A stretch of 64,000 bases of DNA, from contig NZ_JAVHXT010000002.1 of the NCBI RefSeq assembly GCF_031119335.1, forward strand, positions 310,001-374,000, given 5' to 3'. The first letter of the stretch is position 1. Each line of letters opens with the position of its first letter. Below, piece after piece: positions 54,936 through 61,778 of this stretch. The stretch is from Pedobacter sp. Lineage in GTDB: Bacteria; Bacteroidota; Bacteroidia; Sphingobacteriales; Sphingobacteriaceae. The notes beneath the pieces are model-generated. The model saw only the letters and a list, made by a program, of their open reading frames with translations, did no database searches and was not told where the DNA came from. A program made the position numbers and the translations under genes.

Positions 54936-54995
54936 CGTTGGCGTCCCCGCCAACGTTAAATATATTTGAGAAAGCACGTTGGCGGGGACGCCAAC
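54936..54995. repeat. Opposed pair of GTCCCC/GGGGAC palindromes
   Basis: CGTTGGCGTCCCCGCCAACG (from 54936) and, in the opposite orientation, CGTTGGCGGGGACGCCAAC (from 54977). Same core as the elements at 18399-18487. They are part of a 311-bp gap between two glycosyltransferase genes. Confidence 0.75.
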
Positions 54996-55015
54996 ATGAG
55001 AAAGGTTTCCTATTC

Positions 55016-55180
55016 CGTCATTTCGATGAGGAGGCACGACGAAGAGAACTGAAAGAAAGCGAAGCTAAATCTAGCTCCTTTACCTAAAAATTATCTTCAT
55101 AATTTTTTTGCTCCAATTTCATAGTTTTTAGATTTAACCTCGTTGATTTTCAATTCTTCTCATTCTTCGTCGAAATGACG
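55016..55180. repeat. CGTCATTTCGA-type element, copy with long interior
   Basis: Ends CGTCATTTCGA (55016-55026) and TCGAAATGACG (55170-55180) with about 140 bases between, which contain TTTTCAATTCT and ATTTAACCTCGTTGATT, the reverse complement of the interior of the element at 56757-56871. Confidence 0.75.
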
Positions 55181-55222
55181 ACAAAAGCCATAATTAACAA
55201 GCAAATTCCTTAAACTTGCATT

Positions 55223-55972
55223 ATGCTTCCCAAACTGTCTGTCATCACCATCGTTTATAATAATGCAAAGGATATCGAACGCACCATACTTTCGGTACTA
55301 AACCAAAGCTATAAAAATATCGAATATGTGGTAATAGATGGAGCTTCTACAGATGGCACCTTAAACATCATCAAAAAATACGAAAACCGTTTAGCAAAGC
55401 TCATATCTGAAAAAGACAAAGGCATTTACGATGCGATGAACAAAGGTTTGGTCCAAGCCACAGGCGATTACGTTTTGTTTATGAATTCGGGAGATGAAAT
55501 CTACGAACTAGATACCGTAGAAAAAGTTTTTGCGACTGCACCAAACGCAGATATTTACTATGGCGAAACCGAAATGTATGATGAAAATTGGAATAGCTTA
55601 GGTCAACGCAGGCACCAAGCGCCCGAGACATTTAACTGGCGCAGTTTTAAATATGGGATGAATATTAGCCACCAGGCGATTTATATTAAACGCAGCTTAA
55701 CCGAGCCTTACGATTTAAAATACAAGTATAGCGCAGATATCGATTGGATTATCAAGATTGCAAAGAAAGCTTCCAATATCGTAAACACCAATTTATACGT
55801 TGCTAAATATTTAGTTGGCGGCATGAGCAAGCAAAAACATCGCGAAAGCTTAAAAGAACGGTTCAAAATCTTTAGTCATTACTATGGTTTTGTTGCTAAT
55901 GTGATTAACCATGTGGTAATTGCCTTTAACTTGGGCTTTTATTTCTTGAAATATAGAAGAACGAATGATTAA
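55223..55972 (+). CDS. Glycosyltransferase family 2
   Basis: A 249-residue GT-A enzyme similar to WcaA/SpsA types. LSVITIVYNNAKDIERTILS, YVVIDGASTDGTLNIIKKYE and the metal-binding block LFMNSGDEIYELD (here SGD in place of DxD) are seen, then the catalytic-region SHQAIYIKRSLTEPYDLKYK and YSADIDWIIKIAKKA. Cytosolic and probably membrane-associated by its partners. A weaker TAAACTTG box is four bases before the ATG. Confidence 0.88.
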   Translation: MLPKLSVITIVYNNAKDIERTILSVLNQSYKNIEYVVIDGASTDGTLNIIKKYENRLAKLISEKDKGIYDAMNKGLVQATGDYVLFMNSGDEIYELDTVEKVFATAPNADIYYGETEMYDENWNSLGQRRHQAPETFNWRSFKYGMNISHQAIYIKRSLTEPYDLKYKYSADIDWIIKIAKKASNIVNTNLYVAKYLVGGMSKQKHRESLKERFKIFSHYYGFVANVINHVVIAFNLGFYFLKYRRTND

Positions 55973-55981
55973 GGAACTATT

Positions 55982-56077
55982 CGTCATTGCGAGCTTGCGA
56001 AGCAATCTTTTTTACGGGTTGGAAGCTTGATATCCTAAACGTTACAGATTGCTTCGTCGTTCCTCCTCGCAATGACG
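55982..56077. repeat. CGTCATTGCGA-type hairpin element, copy 4
   Basis: Left arm CGTCATTGCGAGCTTGCGAA and on; right arm AGATTGCTTCGTCGTTCCTC followed by CTCGCAATGACG. The outer 14 and inner 12 bases pair; the middle is mismatched, unlike copies 1 to 3. Confidence 0.8.
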
Positions 56078-56157
56078 GCCTAATCCAAACTTTCCCAAAA
56101 CAATCCTTCCAAAACGCTTGTATTTAATATGATTGTTTTATTAAATACATAAGAAAA

Positions 56158-56718
56158 ATGGGAAAGTTAAGCAATAAAAACATCGCCGTTCTATCAGAAA
56201 ATGGCTTTGAAGAATCAGAATTATTTGAACCACTAAATAGGTTAAAAGAAGAAGGTGCCAATGTGCAAATTATATCTTTGAAAGAAGGTAGCATAAAAGG
56301 CATGAAAGACCACGAGTGGAGCAAGGAAATACAGGTGGATAAAACCGTAGCGCAAGTGAGCGCAGATGATTTCCACGGTTTGTTATTGCCTGGCGGCTTA
56401 ATTAATCCAGATGCTTTAAGAGGCGATGAGAAAGCAGTGGCATTTGTGAGAGATTTCTTTAAGCAGGGCAAACCTGTAGCAGCTATTTGCCACGGTCCGC
56501 AGACTTTAATTGATGCCGAAGTGGTTGAAGGAAGAACGTTGACTTCGTACAGCTCAATTAAAAAAGACTTGATTAATGCTGGGGCAAATTGGGTAGACGA
56601 AGAAGTAGTGGTAGACCAAGGTTTGGTAACCAGCCGCAGCCCAGAAGATTTACCAGCTTTTAACGATAAAATGGTAGAAGAATTTGCAGAAGGTGTGCAT
56701 GAAGAACAACATGCTTAA
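56158..56718 (+). CDS. DJ-1/PfpI family protein
   Basis: A 186-residue type 1 glutamine amidotransferase-fold protein. KNIAVLSENGFEESELFEPL, HGLLLPGGLINPDALRGDEK and KPVAAICHGPQTLIDAEVVE with the nucleophile-elbow Cys in ICHGP mark it as the YhbO/YfkM/PfpI stress-protein group; DLPAFNDKMVEEFAEG closes it. Members have been described as proteases, chaperones or deglycases, with no clear assignment here. Cytosolic. Confidence 0.88.
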   Translation: MGKLSNKNIAVLSENGFEESELFEPLNRLKEEGANVQIISLKEGSIKGMKDHEWSKEIQVDKTVAQVSADDFHGLLLPGGLINPDALRGDEKAVAFVRDFFKQGKPVAAICHGPQTLIDAEVVEGRTLTSYSSIKKDLINAGANWVDEEVVVDQGLVTSRSPEDLPAFNDKMVEEFAEGVHEEQHA

Positions 56719-56756
56719 TGCTAAACCGCTAAGTTTTTACCTAGTCATAGGGAGTT

Positions 56757-56871
56757 CGTCATTTCGAGCGTAGCCGAGAATTGAAAATCAACGAAGTTAA
56801 ATCTTTGAAATAGTTTATATTAAATTGTATTTAAAGATTTCTCCACTCGCTTCGCTGCGGTCGAAATGACG
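56757..56871. repeat. CGTCATTTCGA-type element, opposite-orientation copy
   Basis: Ends CGTCATTTCGA (56757-56767) and TCGAAATGACG (56861-56871). Its interior GAATTGAAAATCAACGAAGT and TAAATCT matches the reverse complement of the interior of the element at 55016-55180. It fills the gap between convergent genes. Confidence 0.8.
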
Positions 56872-56899
56872 ACATAGTCCCCGAAAAGCAATTAGTTGA

Positions 56900-57943
56900 C
56901 TACAGTTTCACCTGCCTAATGATATTCTTCAAATTTAACTCAATGATATCTGTCATATTCTCACATTCTTTGTAGGCAGCGTCTTTATAATACTCTGCCA
57001 TGCTTCTTTTCAGTTTCTGAATATTTTCTTTAGTTGTCAGTTCTTCTTTTCTAGAAACATCCCTCAAATCGGTTAATCGATGGCGCTCGCTACGCACCCG
57101 ATGCACAATAGAGGAAAGTTCTTCCTGTTTATATTGCTGTACGGTTTTTTCTGTTAGATGCTCCATACATAATTTTACCAAAACAAAGTTTTCCTTAAAA
57201 AATTGTGGCATATACACCTTGATATTCCCTTCGTAAAACTGCTGGTCGAAATCTATGGCTCGTATACGGAATTGAATATCATCGAAATCGGGAGTAATTT
57301 GTACTACGAAATTATAGGAGCGCATATCACCCAACAAAGTCACCAAACAACGTTCATTAAATTTTACAAATTCTTTGGCAATACGGGTTGGGTTAAAATC
57401 ATCTTGATGGATTTTCCCTTTGTTGAAAACATCGCCGGGCAAGCCTACAATATGCTCTTCAATCATGGTGTCTTCGTCTACCAGATAATTGACTTGGTTT
57501 GGCGATAGAATTTCTTCCAATTCCAGGCCGTAAATTCTTGAAGAGTCTGCTTTTTTCACGTAGAAATAATCGTAAACATCGTTTAAGCGGTTTACAATTC
57601 TTATCCTAAAAGGATGCGTATTGCCAAAAGTACAGTAGTCAATTCTATCAATGTATTTATGTTCTACGATACGTAGATTTCCAGAAGCTTTTAGTTTGGC
57701 GTAAATTACCTTTAAGCCATTATGCAACTCCTCAATTTGACCTTGTGCATAAATTGGACTTTCCCAAAGCGTATCTTTCCCGTCTTTGTCCATAATTGGG
57801 AAACTTTCGGTAAAGGCTTTTAAATCATTGTAATTGATGGGCAAGCGGGCATCACGCTGGTAGGTACGCAAATATTTATGTAAGTTTTCGCTTACTGGAA
57901 ATATGGGTTTCTTACGAGAAATTTTTACGTCTTTGAGTTCCAT
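56900..57943 (-). CDS. Unrecognised protein with kinase-fold-like motifs
   Basis: A 347-residue soluble protein I cannot assign to a named family. Several pieces recall aminoglycoside-phosphotransferase/protein-kinase-like folds in the right order: YFYVKKAD (Lys130/131, possible ATP lysine), MIEEHIVGLPGDVF (hinge-like, 160-173), LLGDMRSYNFVV with Asp206 and Asn211 at the D-x4-N spacing of the catalytic loop, and RAIDFDQQF with Asp231 in the DFD position. The C-terminus is a charged helical region (YKQEELSSIVHRVRSERHRL). The first ~100 residues show no motif. Located alone between repeat elements. A kinase-like role is inference only. Confidence 0.6.
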   Translation of the reverse strand: MELKDVKISRKKPIFPVSENLHKYLRTYQRDARLPINYNDLKAFTESFPIMDKDGKDTLWESPIYAQGQIEELHNGLKVIYAKLKASGNLRIVEHKYIDRIDYCTFGNTHPFRIRIVNRLNDVYDYFYVKKADSSRIYGLELEEILSPNQVNYLVDEDTMIEEHIVGLPGDVFNKGKIHQDDFNPTRIAKEFVKFNERCLVTLLGDMRSYNFVVQITPDFDDIQFRIRAIDFDQQFYEGNIKVYMPQFFKENFVLVKLCMEHLTEKTVQQYKQEELSSIVHRVRSERHRLTDLRDVSRKEELTTKENIQKLKRSMAEYYKDAAYKECENMTDIIELNLKNIIRQVKL

Positions 57944-58085
57944 GGGATGCTATTTGATTGCAATTTAACATAATTGTACCCAACATCACAAGTTCATTCT
58001 TAGACCATTAAGAGATGAAGTATAATTTAAGAAATAACACAAAAACTTAAATAACGAAAATACTATTTAAGAAAGCCATTAAAAA

Positions 58086-58110
58086 GCCCCATGCTTAAAA
58101 AACATGAGGC
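58086..58110 (-). terminator. Terminator of the OmpW-like gene
   Basis: GCCTCATG and CATGGGGC pair (one mismatch) around a 9-base loop on the minus strand, followed by TTTTT, 22 bases after the stop codon. Confidence 0.7.
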
Positions 58111-58131
58111 CTATATTTGGTTTTGAAAAGA

Positions 58132-58767
58132 TTATAATTTGATACCAATACCGAAGCTACATAACCAAGGGTCTATTTTGGTATCAGCAACTACTGTAGC
58201 GCCGCCAGCTACACTTGGAATTGTAGTGACAGTTGCATCTGTACTTAGCCAAAGTTTCTTCACATCGAAGTTTAAGAATAGCTTTTTGCTGATATCGAAA
58301 TCTACTCCCAACTGCGCCGCTGGTGCAAAGGCATTTTTATAAGAGGTTTTGGCAATAGCTGGTCCATTTTTAACACCATAGAAAATGGTATAGTTAACTC
58401 CGGCACCAACATAAGGCTGTACTTGTGCGCTTACCGGCATGTGATAAGCAAAGGTTAATGTTGGTGGCAATAACCATACTTTCCCTAAGTCTACATTTCC
58501 TAAAGCGGTATTAATGGCGCTCACTTCGTGTCTAGTGGTACCTAGAATTAAATTGGCAGAAAAGTTTTTAACTAAGAAATAGGTAAAGTCTAACTCTGGA
58601 ATTATTGTGTGCGAGATGTCTACACTTCCTTTAATTACACTAATGTCTGCACTTTCTTGAGGTATAACTGCGGTAGCACGTAAACGCATTCTCAAATCGC
58701 CTTTTTGTTGCGCAAAAGCGCCAAATGTTAACCCAACTAAAAAGATTAAAACTGATATTTTTTTCAT
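58132..58767 (-). CDS. OmpW-family outer-membrane protein
   Basis: A 211-residue eight-stranded beta-barrel with a signal peptide (MKKISVLIFLVGLTFGAFA). GDLRMRLRATAVIPQESADI, IPELDFTYFLVKNFSANLIL, HEVSAINTALGNVDLGKVWL, LPPTLTFAYHMPVSAQVQPY and VGAGVNYTIFY follow the OmpW pattern, and the C-terminal KIDPWLCSFGIGIKL forms the last strand. OmpW binds hydrophobic or amphipathic small molecules in other species. It stands alone with its own terminator. Confidence 0.9.
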   Translation of the reverse strand: MKKISVLIFLVGLTFGAFAQQKGDLRMRLRATAVIPQESADISVIKGSVDISHTIIPELDFTYFLVKNFSANLILGTTRHEVSAINTALGNVDLGKVWLLPPTLTFAYHMPVSAQVQPYVGAGVNYTIFYGVKNGPAIAKTSYKNAFAPAAQLGVDFDISKKLFLNFDVKKLWLSTDATVTTIPSVAGGATVVADTKIDPWLCSFGIGIKL

Positions 58768-58950
58768 ATTGTTATGTTATTTATAGAGCAATATTAGCGG
58801 GTATAGCCCATGTAATTAATGAGTAATTACAGTTGTTTTAGTGATTTTGGTTACTCGGCTTTTTTTGCTTTGCGAATTTCAAAACCTTGGCGTTTAAATT
58901 TTTCGCAAAGAAAGGAAAGAGTTTCGCTAAGAACGCAAAGGCATTTGGTC

Positions 58951-58997
58951 AGCTTTGTCAATCTTATAGACGTGATGCTGGTAAGATTGACAAAGCT
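58951..58997. repeat. 16-bp perfect inverted repeat
   Basis: AGCTTTGTCAATCTTA (58951-58966) and TAAGATTGACAAAGCT (58982-58997) around a 15-base loop. It belongs to a stack of repeats in the 464-bp gap between the OmpW-like gene and pdhB. Confidence 0.75.
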
Positions 58998-59020
58998 CTT
59001 AGTAGTTTCCTTGCCTTCCA

Positions 59021-59139
59021 AACCCGATTGTAGTGGGAATACTTTTTGTAACACATACTTTTCAAACTTCGTAAGTTTTAAAAACTTACGAAGTTTATGC
59101 ACTTCCAAACACAAAAAGATTATAACGAAAAGCGGGACT
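59021..59139. repeat. Nested palindromic element, copy C (with AACTTCGTAAG hairpin inside)
   Basis: Outer left AACCCGATTGTAGTGGG, ATACTTTTTGT; outer right ACAAAAAGATTATAACGAAA, AGCGGGACT. Inside is a hairpin AAACTTCGTAAGTTTTAAAAACTTACGAAGTTT, split here as AAACTTCGTAAG and CTTACGAAGTTT (59064-59096). Outer ends match copies at 19642 (reverse) and 43081. Confidence 0.85.
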
Positions 59140-59184
59140 TTCGGTACCGAAGCACCCGGAACCTTGCTTTTCTAAAACAAAAAA

Positions 59185-59206
59185 TCCCGCTCTTTGCAGA
59201 ACGGGA
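59185..59206 (-). terminator. Terminator of pdhB
   Basis: TCCCG and CGGGA arms around a 12-base loop; the minus strand continues with TTTTTTG. Located 26 bases behind the pdhB stop. Confidence 0.7.
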
Positions 59207-59231
59207 CTTGATATTTAATAACTTAAAATTC

Positions 59232-60218
59232 TTATTTAGTAACGTACATTACTTCTTTTACCGCTTTCACAACCTTCTCTGCGTTTGGTAAACTTGCAGC
59301 GATTAAAGTTGGTGCGTAAGGAAGTGGCACATCTTGACAAGTAACACGCAAAATTGGCGCATCTAAGTGGTCGAATGCATTTTTCTGTACGTTGAAAGTA
59401 ATTTCTGAAGAGATAGACGCCAATGGCCAAGCTTCTTCTACAATTACCAAACGGTTAGTTTTCTTCACAGAGTTGATGATGGTTGCATAGTCGATTGGAC
59501 GAACTGTACGTAAATCTATCACTTCTGCATTGATACCGTCTTTCGCTAATTCTTCTGCCGCTGGATTTACTACACGGGTTAACATTTTACCGAAAGTTAC
59601 GATGGTTACATCTGTACCTTCTTTAACCACGTTAGCTTTACCAATTTCTAAGTAATACTCTTCTGCTGGCACATCGCCTTTATCGCCGTACATTACCTCA
59701 GACTCCATGAAAATTACTGGATCTGGGTCTAAAATAGCTTGCTTTAATAAACCTTTAGCATCGTAAGGTGTAGCCGGAATAACCACTTTTAAACCTGGAC
59801 AGTTTGCGTACCAGTTTTCGAAGTTTTGTGAGTGTTGTGCACCTAATTGACCTGCGTTACCAGTTGGACCACGGAAAACCATTGGCACTGAGAACTGACC
59901 ACCGCTCATTGACAACATTTTTGCTGCCGAGTTGATGATTTGGTCGATTGCTACTAATGAGAAGTTGAAAGTCATGAACTCAACGATTGGTTTTAGGCCG
60001 TTCATTGCAGCTCCAATTCCGATACCTGCAAAACCTAGCTCGGCAATTGGTGTATCGATGATACGTTTGTCGCCAAACTCATCTAACATACCTTGACTTA
60101 CTTTATAGGCACCATTATACTGCGCAACTTCCTCGCCCATCATGAAAACGTTCTCGTCTTTGCGCATTTCTTCGCTCAATGCTTCGCGTAATGCTTCTCT
60201 GAATTGGATTTCTCTCAT
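59232..60218 (-). CDS. pdhB: Pyruvate dehydrogenase E1 component, beta subunit
   Basis: TPP-dependent subunit of the pyruvate dehydrogenase complex (328 residues from ATG 60218). MREIQFREALREALSEEMRK, FMMGEEVAQYNGAYKVSQGM, RIIDTPIAELGFAGIGIGAA, PMVFRGPTGNAGQLGAQHSQ and RLVIVEEAWPLASISSEI are diagnostic of the alpha2beta2-type E1 beta chain. A longer reading from 60245 would overlap the TATATTTG promoter box, so 60218 is chosen. The alpha subunit gene is not adjacent in this window. Confidence 0.96.
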   Translation of the reverse strand: MREIQFREALREALSEEMRKDENVFMMGEEVAQYNGAYKVSQGMLDEFGDKRIIDTPIAELGFAGIGIGAAMNGLKPIVEFMTFNFSLVAIDQIINSAAKMLSMSGGQFSVPMVFRGPTGNAGQLGAQHSQNFENWYANCPGLKVVIPATPYDAKGLLKQAILDPDPVIFMESEVMYGDKGDVPAEEYYLEIGKANVVKEGTDVTIVTFGKMLTRVVNPAAEELAKDGINAEVIDLRTVRPIDYATIINSVKKTNRLVIVEEAWPLASISSEITFNVQKNAFDHLDAPILRVTCQDVPLPYAPTLIAASLPNAEKVVKAVKEVMYVTK

Positions 60219-60242
60219 TGTTTTGTTGAAAATTAACGAAGG

Positions 60243-60250
60243 CAAATATA
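60243..60250 (-). promoter_or_regulatory. -7 promoter box of pdhB
   Basis: TATATTTG on the minus strand (TAnnTTTG), 24 bases before the ATG at 60218. It supports the short N-terminus. Confidence 0.55.
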
Positions 60251-60372
60251 ATATTTAGTTTATTGCTATGCAAAGGTTTGAAAAGCTCGTAATTGTAATA
60301 TTATAATTGCTACGTAAGCAGTAGAAAATGTGTTAAAACGTTTGATTTGCCAAATGAAAATTTGAAAAGGAT

Positions 60373-60729
60373 TTATTTTTCTCCCGAGATATTTTCACCA
60401 AAATGGATGATATTGCCGTTATTATCTAAAATAGAGAACTGACGCATACCCCAAGGTTTGGTTTCTAATTTCCCATTGGGATGAATTAAGCCTAACGGTT
60501 CATATTCGGCATAAAGCTGGCTTACTTCGGTTACATTTACATAACAACCTGTATTTTTAGGAATTGTCTCATCGCTGGTTGGCCACAAATGGATTTGAAT
60601 TTGGTCTCGGCTAAAAATGAGGTAGCCATCCCAATTGCTATGAAAAGTAAAACCTAACTTTTCGGTGTAGAAATTAATGGTTTCTTCGGCATTTAGTGAG
60701 GCGAGGATGGGTACTGCGGTTTGTAGCAT
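60373..60729 (-). CDS. VOC (glyoxalase/bleomycin resistance) superfamily protein
   Basis: A 118-residue single-domain VOC protein. VPILASLNAEETINFYTEKL, GFTFHSNWDGYLIFSRDQIQ and IHLWPTSDETIPKN contain the first metal-site positions, while ETKPWGMRQFSILDNNGNII and HFGE close the domain. Sequence resembles bleomycin-resistance-like or glyoxalase-like proteins; substrate unknown. It is separated by four bases from the GNAT gene upstream and probably in one operon with it. Confidence 0.85.
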   Translation of the reverse strand: MLQTAVPILASLNAEETINFYTEKLGFTFHSNWDGYLIFSRDQIQIHLWPTSDETIPKNTGCYVNVTEVSQLYAEYEPLGLIHPNGKLETKPWGMRQFSILDNNGNIIHFGENISGEK

Positions 60730-60733
60730 GATA

Positions 60734-61288
60734 TTATTGTTTATGTTTGATGTAGTACTCGGAGTTCAATTCTTCTTCCTGAAAAGTCATTTCCTTGTAC
60801 ACCAATCTATCAAATTGATAATGATTTCTTTGCAGGATTTTTCTAGAGTTGTCGTTGCGTGGGTCTATCTTCGCTTCGATGATTTGTAGGTTGATTTGCT
60901 CAAAACCGAATTTCTCCACTAACAAAATTCCTTCTGGCACATAACCTTTTCCCCAATAATCTGGATGTAGCATGTAACCTATTTCGGCTTTGCTCAGTTC
61001 TGGATAGAAGTTAACATAGCCCATAATTCCGTATATTTCTGATGGATTTTCGATATTGCTGATTGCCCAATTGATAGATTTTCCTTCGTTAATTCCGTTG
61101 GTTAGCATTTCTATAACACCCAAAGCATCTTCCATTGTTTTTGCCCGAGGCCTCGGAATGTAGCGCATCGCCTCTTCGTTACCTCTAATTCTCATTACAT
61201 TTTCGGCATCTGTAGGCAGTACTTGCCTTAATAATAATCGCTTTGTTTTTAGCTCTGGAAATGGATGGAAGTTGAGGTTTAGCATCAT
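60734..61288 (-). CDS. GNAT acetyltransferase (RimJ/RimL type)
   Basis: A 184-residue N-acetyltransferase. ELKTKRLLLRQVLPTDAENV starts the domain, GIMGYVNFYPELSKAEIGYM is the central strand region, LHPDYWGKGYVPEGILLVEK is the acetyl-CoA-binding motif A (positions WGKGYVPEG) and IEAKIDPRNDNSRKILQRNH is motif B. It is likely to acetylate a small amine or protein N-terminus. The ATG at 61288 overlaps the last base of the upstream transposase stop codon (TAATG); a second ATG is at 61285. Confidence 0.88.
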   Translation of the reverse strand: MMLNLNFHPFPELKTKRLLLRQVLPTDAENVMRIRGNEEAMRYIPRPRAKTMEDALGVIEMLTNGINEGKSINWAISNIENPSEIYGIMGYVNFYPELSKAEIGYMLHPDYWGKGYVPEGILLVEKFGFEQINLQIIEAKIDPRNDNSRKILQRNHYQFDRLVYKEMTFQEEELNSEYYIKHKQ

Positions 61289-61722
61289 TAATTCTTATTC
61301 CATAAAAATCCATATATTTTTTCAAATTCCCTTATCTCGTCATCAAATGATTTTTTAGCATGATGCTGCTCTTGATTTTTTATATAGTCAATCACTCTAG
61401 GTAAAACCGACTCGCTTACTGATACTGCAAAATAGTCGTCTTGCCATGTAAACTGCGAGTTAGCGAGCTTATGTTTGTTGATCCAAAAAGATGACTCTCC
61501 TTTTATGAGTTGAGCAATTTTAGCAATGCTTTGCTCCTTACCTAATGATATTAGGCAATGAATGTGGTCTGTGTAACCATTAACCGCTTGCAAATAGATT
61601 GATTTCTCTTTACAGTTTTGGATGATGTGTTCTTGAACTTTATATCTAATTTCCCTTGATAATAATGGTGCTCGGTTCTTGGTGGCAAATACTAAATGCA
61701 CCCACATTCTGATATATGACAT
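61288..61722 (-). CDS. REP-associated tyrosine transposase (IS200/IS605 TnpA-like, Y1)
   Basis: A 144-residue single-strand transposase. MSYIRMWVHLVFATKNRAPL begins the Y1 fold; the HUH motif is DHIHCLI (His53, His55) and the catalytic tyrosine is in VIDYIKNQEQHH (Tyr113, Gln117). The size and the absence of an accessory tnpB gene fit REP-associated RAYT-type proteins or an IS200-type TnpA. Palindromic elements with a GCTRAAGC core lie directly upstream of its start (61779-62099). Reading frame intact. Confidence 0.85.
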   Translation of the reverse strand: MSYIRMWVHLVFATKNRAPLLSREIRYKVQEHIIQNCKEKSIYLQAVNGYTDHIHCLISLGKEQSIAKIAQLIKGESSFWINKHKLANSQFTWQDDYFAVSVSESVLPRVIDYIKNQEQHHAKKSFDDEIREFEKIYGFLWNKN

Positions 61723-61778
61723 AGTTTTTCATTTGGTGTAAACAAGATAGGGATTTTCCATCTTATTTTGGAAAATGT

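Noticed and set aside
9979..56871. Repeated CGTCATTKCGA units considered as a CRISPR array
   Set aside because: The copies are scattered kilobases apart, are hairpins with variable arms and have no spacer/repeat regularity; no cas gene is present.
58819..59175. A 118-codon open frame on the plus strand and an 87-codon frame on the minus strand in the pdhB upstream gap
   Set aside because: Both run through the inverted repeats and the nested element; codons mirror the palindromes and no protein family is recognisable.
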